DNA from: Lachnospiraceae bacterium
Lineage (GTDB): Bacteria > Bacillota > Clostridia > Lachnospirales > Lachnospiraceae
Direction: 5' to 3'
DNA length: 32,781 bases
Assembly (NCBI GenBank): GCA_022767285.1
Contig: JALENY010000035.1
Coordinates: 1-32,781 of the forward strand
This document shows positions 32,243-32,781 of the stretch, piece after piece; position 1 is the first letter of the stretch, and the number at the start of each line of letters is the position of its first letter. The notes below the pieces were generated by a model. The model made no database searches. It was not told the origin of the DNA and saw nothing but the letters and a program-made list of their open reading frames with translations. Position numbers and translations under genes: made by a program.

Positions 32243-32271
32243 ATTATACTATTAATATTTCTTGAATTCAA
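32243..32271 (-). promoter_or_regulatory. Promoter of pgi
   Basis: On the minus strand TTGAAT (32271-32266) and perfect TATAAT (32248-32243) are spaced by 17 bp. The leader to ATG 32187 is about 50 nt. Confidence 0.8.
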
Positions 32272-32341
32272 GCCTGCGAGCGAGCCTTTGTCAGAATAGT
32301 TTCTGAGACCACTAATATATACTTATCCTACAACAAAACAA

Positions 32342-32632
32342 TTACCGTCTTTTATTATTTGCTGCATTCATACCTTGAGAAATTTGTTTTTTTACCTCTG
32401 GCATCTTCATTGCCTCAGAGATAAGCGTATTCATCATATCACTACCCATCAAACTGCCGCTGTTTCTCTGCTTCCCGTTGTTCCCGGCTCACAGTTTAGA
32501 TAGCATTGACAATACATTACATGGTGCGCCTCCCGGATTAGCTTCAAAAACAGAATATCCCTGACAGCTGGTTCCGTTTTCCGTGAAATCGATCAATAAT
32601 TCTCCAAGTGCTGTGACATCATACTTTTTCAT
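32342..32632 (-). pseudogene. Truncated fructokinase (PfkB family) joined to an unrelated tail
   Basis: ATG 32632 opens MKKYDVTALGELLIDFTENG and continues through ANPGGAPCNVLSMLSKL, the typical N-terminus of PfkB fructokinases, but stops at TGA (32489-32491) after 47 codons instead of about 320. The same frame continues past the TGA for 48 codons (GNNGKQRNSGSLMGSDMMNT onward, ending NAANNKRR) to a stop at 32342. That tail is Met/Asn/Lys-rich and does not resemble a kinase, so two gene ends seem to have been joined by deletion. The loss removes all ATP-binding residues. An IS3 element ends 21 bases upstream of the ATG. 32272-32341 holds nothing I can name. Confidence 0.75.
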
Positions 32633-32652
32633 AAATAATCATCCTGGTCCTA

Positions 32653-32781
32653 TGTCAAGATTTAGTACAAATTAAAATGAGAAGTTCTGCCTGCTAAGCA
32701 GCAGACAGTAACATACCCCTCTCATACAGCTTTTCATATTCGTCAGGTGATACATAGCCACAGTGGCTGTGGATTCTGACA
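32653..32781 (-). mobile_element. End of an IS3-family insertion sequence (cut by window edge)
   Basis: The terminal sequence begins TGTCAAGATTTAGTACAAAT (32653 on), the kind of TG-starting end found in IS3-family elements. It encloses the 3' end of the transposase gene. The other end is outside the window, so I cannot see the inverted repeat partner or the target duplication. Confidence 0.65.
32694..32781 (-). CDS. IS3-family transposase (OrfB), C-terminal fragment
   Basis: The last 28 codons are in view: RIHSHCGYVSPDEYEKLYER and so on, ending at TAG (32694-32696). The RIHSxxGYxSPxEYE block is the conserved C-terminus of the rve/DDE integrase in IS3-family OrfB. The gene continues beyond the right edge. 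Confidence 0.82.
   Translation of the reverse strand, partial: VRIHSHCGYVSPDEYEKLYERGMLLSAA

Overview
The window looks like chromosomal DNA of an anaerobic gut Firmicute, most likely Lachnospiraceae (Clostridia). The signs are strong AGGAGG-type ribosome binding sites, TTGACA-17-TATAAT promoters, lipoproteins with acidic linkers, a clostridial-type FMN-binding glutamate synthase homologue, a CymR-type Rrf2 regulator and a short CDGC-containing protein that I associate with this family. This is an impression from the proteins, not a database result. I saw no rRNA, tRNA, CRISPR array or prophage.

Layout. (1) 75-5400, + strand: an AraC-family regulator followed by a complete siderophore ABC transporter in the order yclN-yclO-yclP-yclQ (two FecCD permeases, ATPase, lipoprotein receptor), closed by a strong bidirectional terminator. 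The promoter region has 21-bp-spaced direct repeats, as expected for AraC control, and a perfect palindrome near the start site. (2) 5404-5630: about 225 bp made almost entirely of inverted repeats. (3) 5634-8164, - strand: aldehyde dehydrogenase and an iron alcohol dehydrogenase whose 5' end is broken. (4) 8280-11202, - strand: sulfur assimilation, cysK-metY-cymR, from a consensus promoter. (5) 11433-12732: an IscR-like Fe-S Rrf2 regulator, a frameshifted small gene and a divergent DtxR/MntR-like metal repressor. (6) 12760-18247, - strand: a surface polysaccharide or glycolipid cluster (glycosyltransferase, Wzy/ligase-like membrane protein, acyltransferase-3, acyl-AMP ligase, acyl carrier protein). 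(7) 18244-18617: two very small genes, one of them frameshifted. (8) 19009-30548, - strand: a large probable operon. From promoter to end it runs lipoprotein receptor, M20 deacylase, glutamate-synthase-like FMN enzyme, enolase-superfamily enzyme, iron-sulfur flavoprotein, second paralogous receptor, SsuC-like permease, SsuB-like ATPase, MATE exporter and a GNAT-HD fusion. (9) 30607-32781, - strand: pgi, a truncated fructokinase gene and the end of an IS3-family element.

How the parts fit. The cysK promoter and the promoter of the large operon carry the same tandem 9-mer (TTATATGTT twice on the + strand) just downstream of the -10. The cysK operon also encodes a CymR homologue whose C-terminus ends in YYI, like the CymR tail that docks into CysK. 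I infer that the large operon belongs to the CymR sulfur regulon and imports and dismantles a small organosulfur or N-acyl-amino-acid compound. Its substrate is unknown, and it is my best candidate for an undescribed system. The second candidate is the AMP-ligase/ACP/acyltransferase module inside the polysaccharide cluster, which could acylate a surface glycan through a carrier protein.

Decay is visible in four places: the alcohol dehydrogenase, the fructokinase and two short genes.
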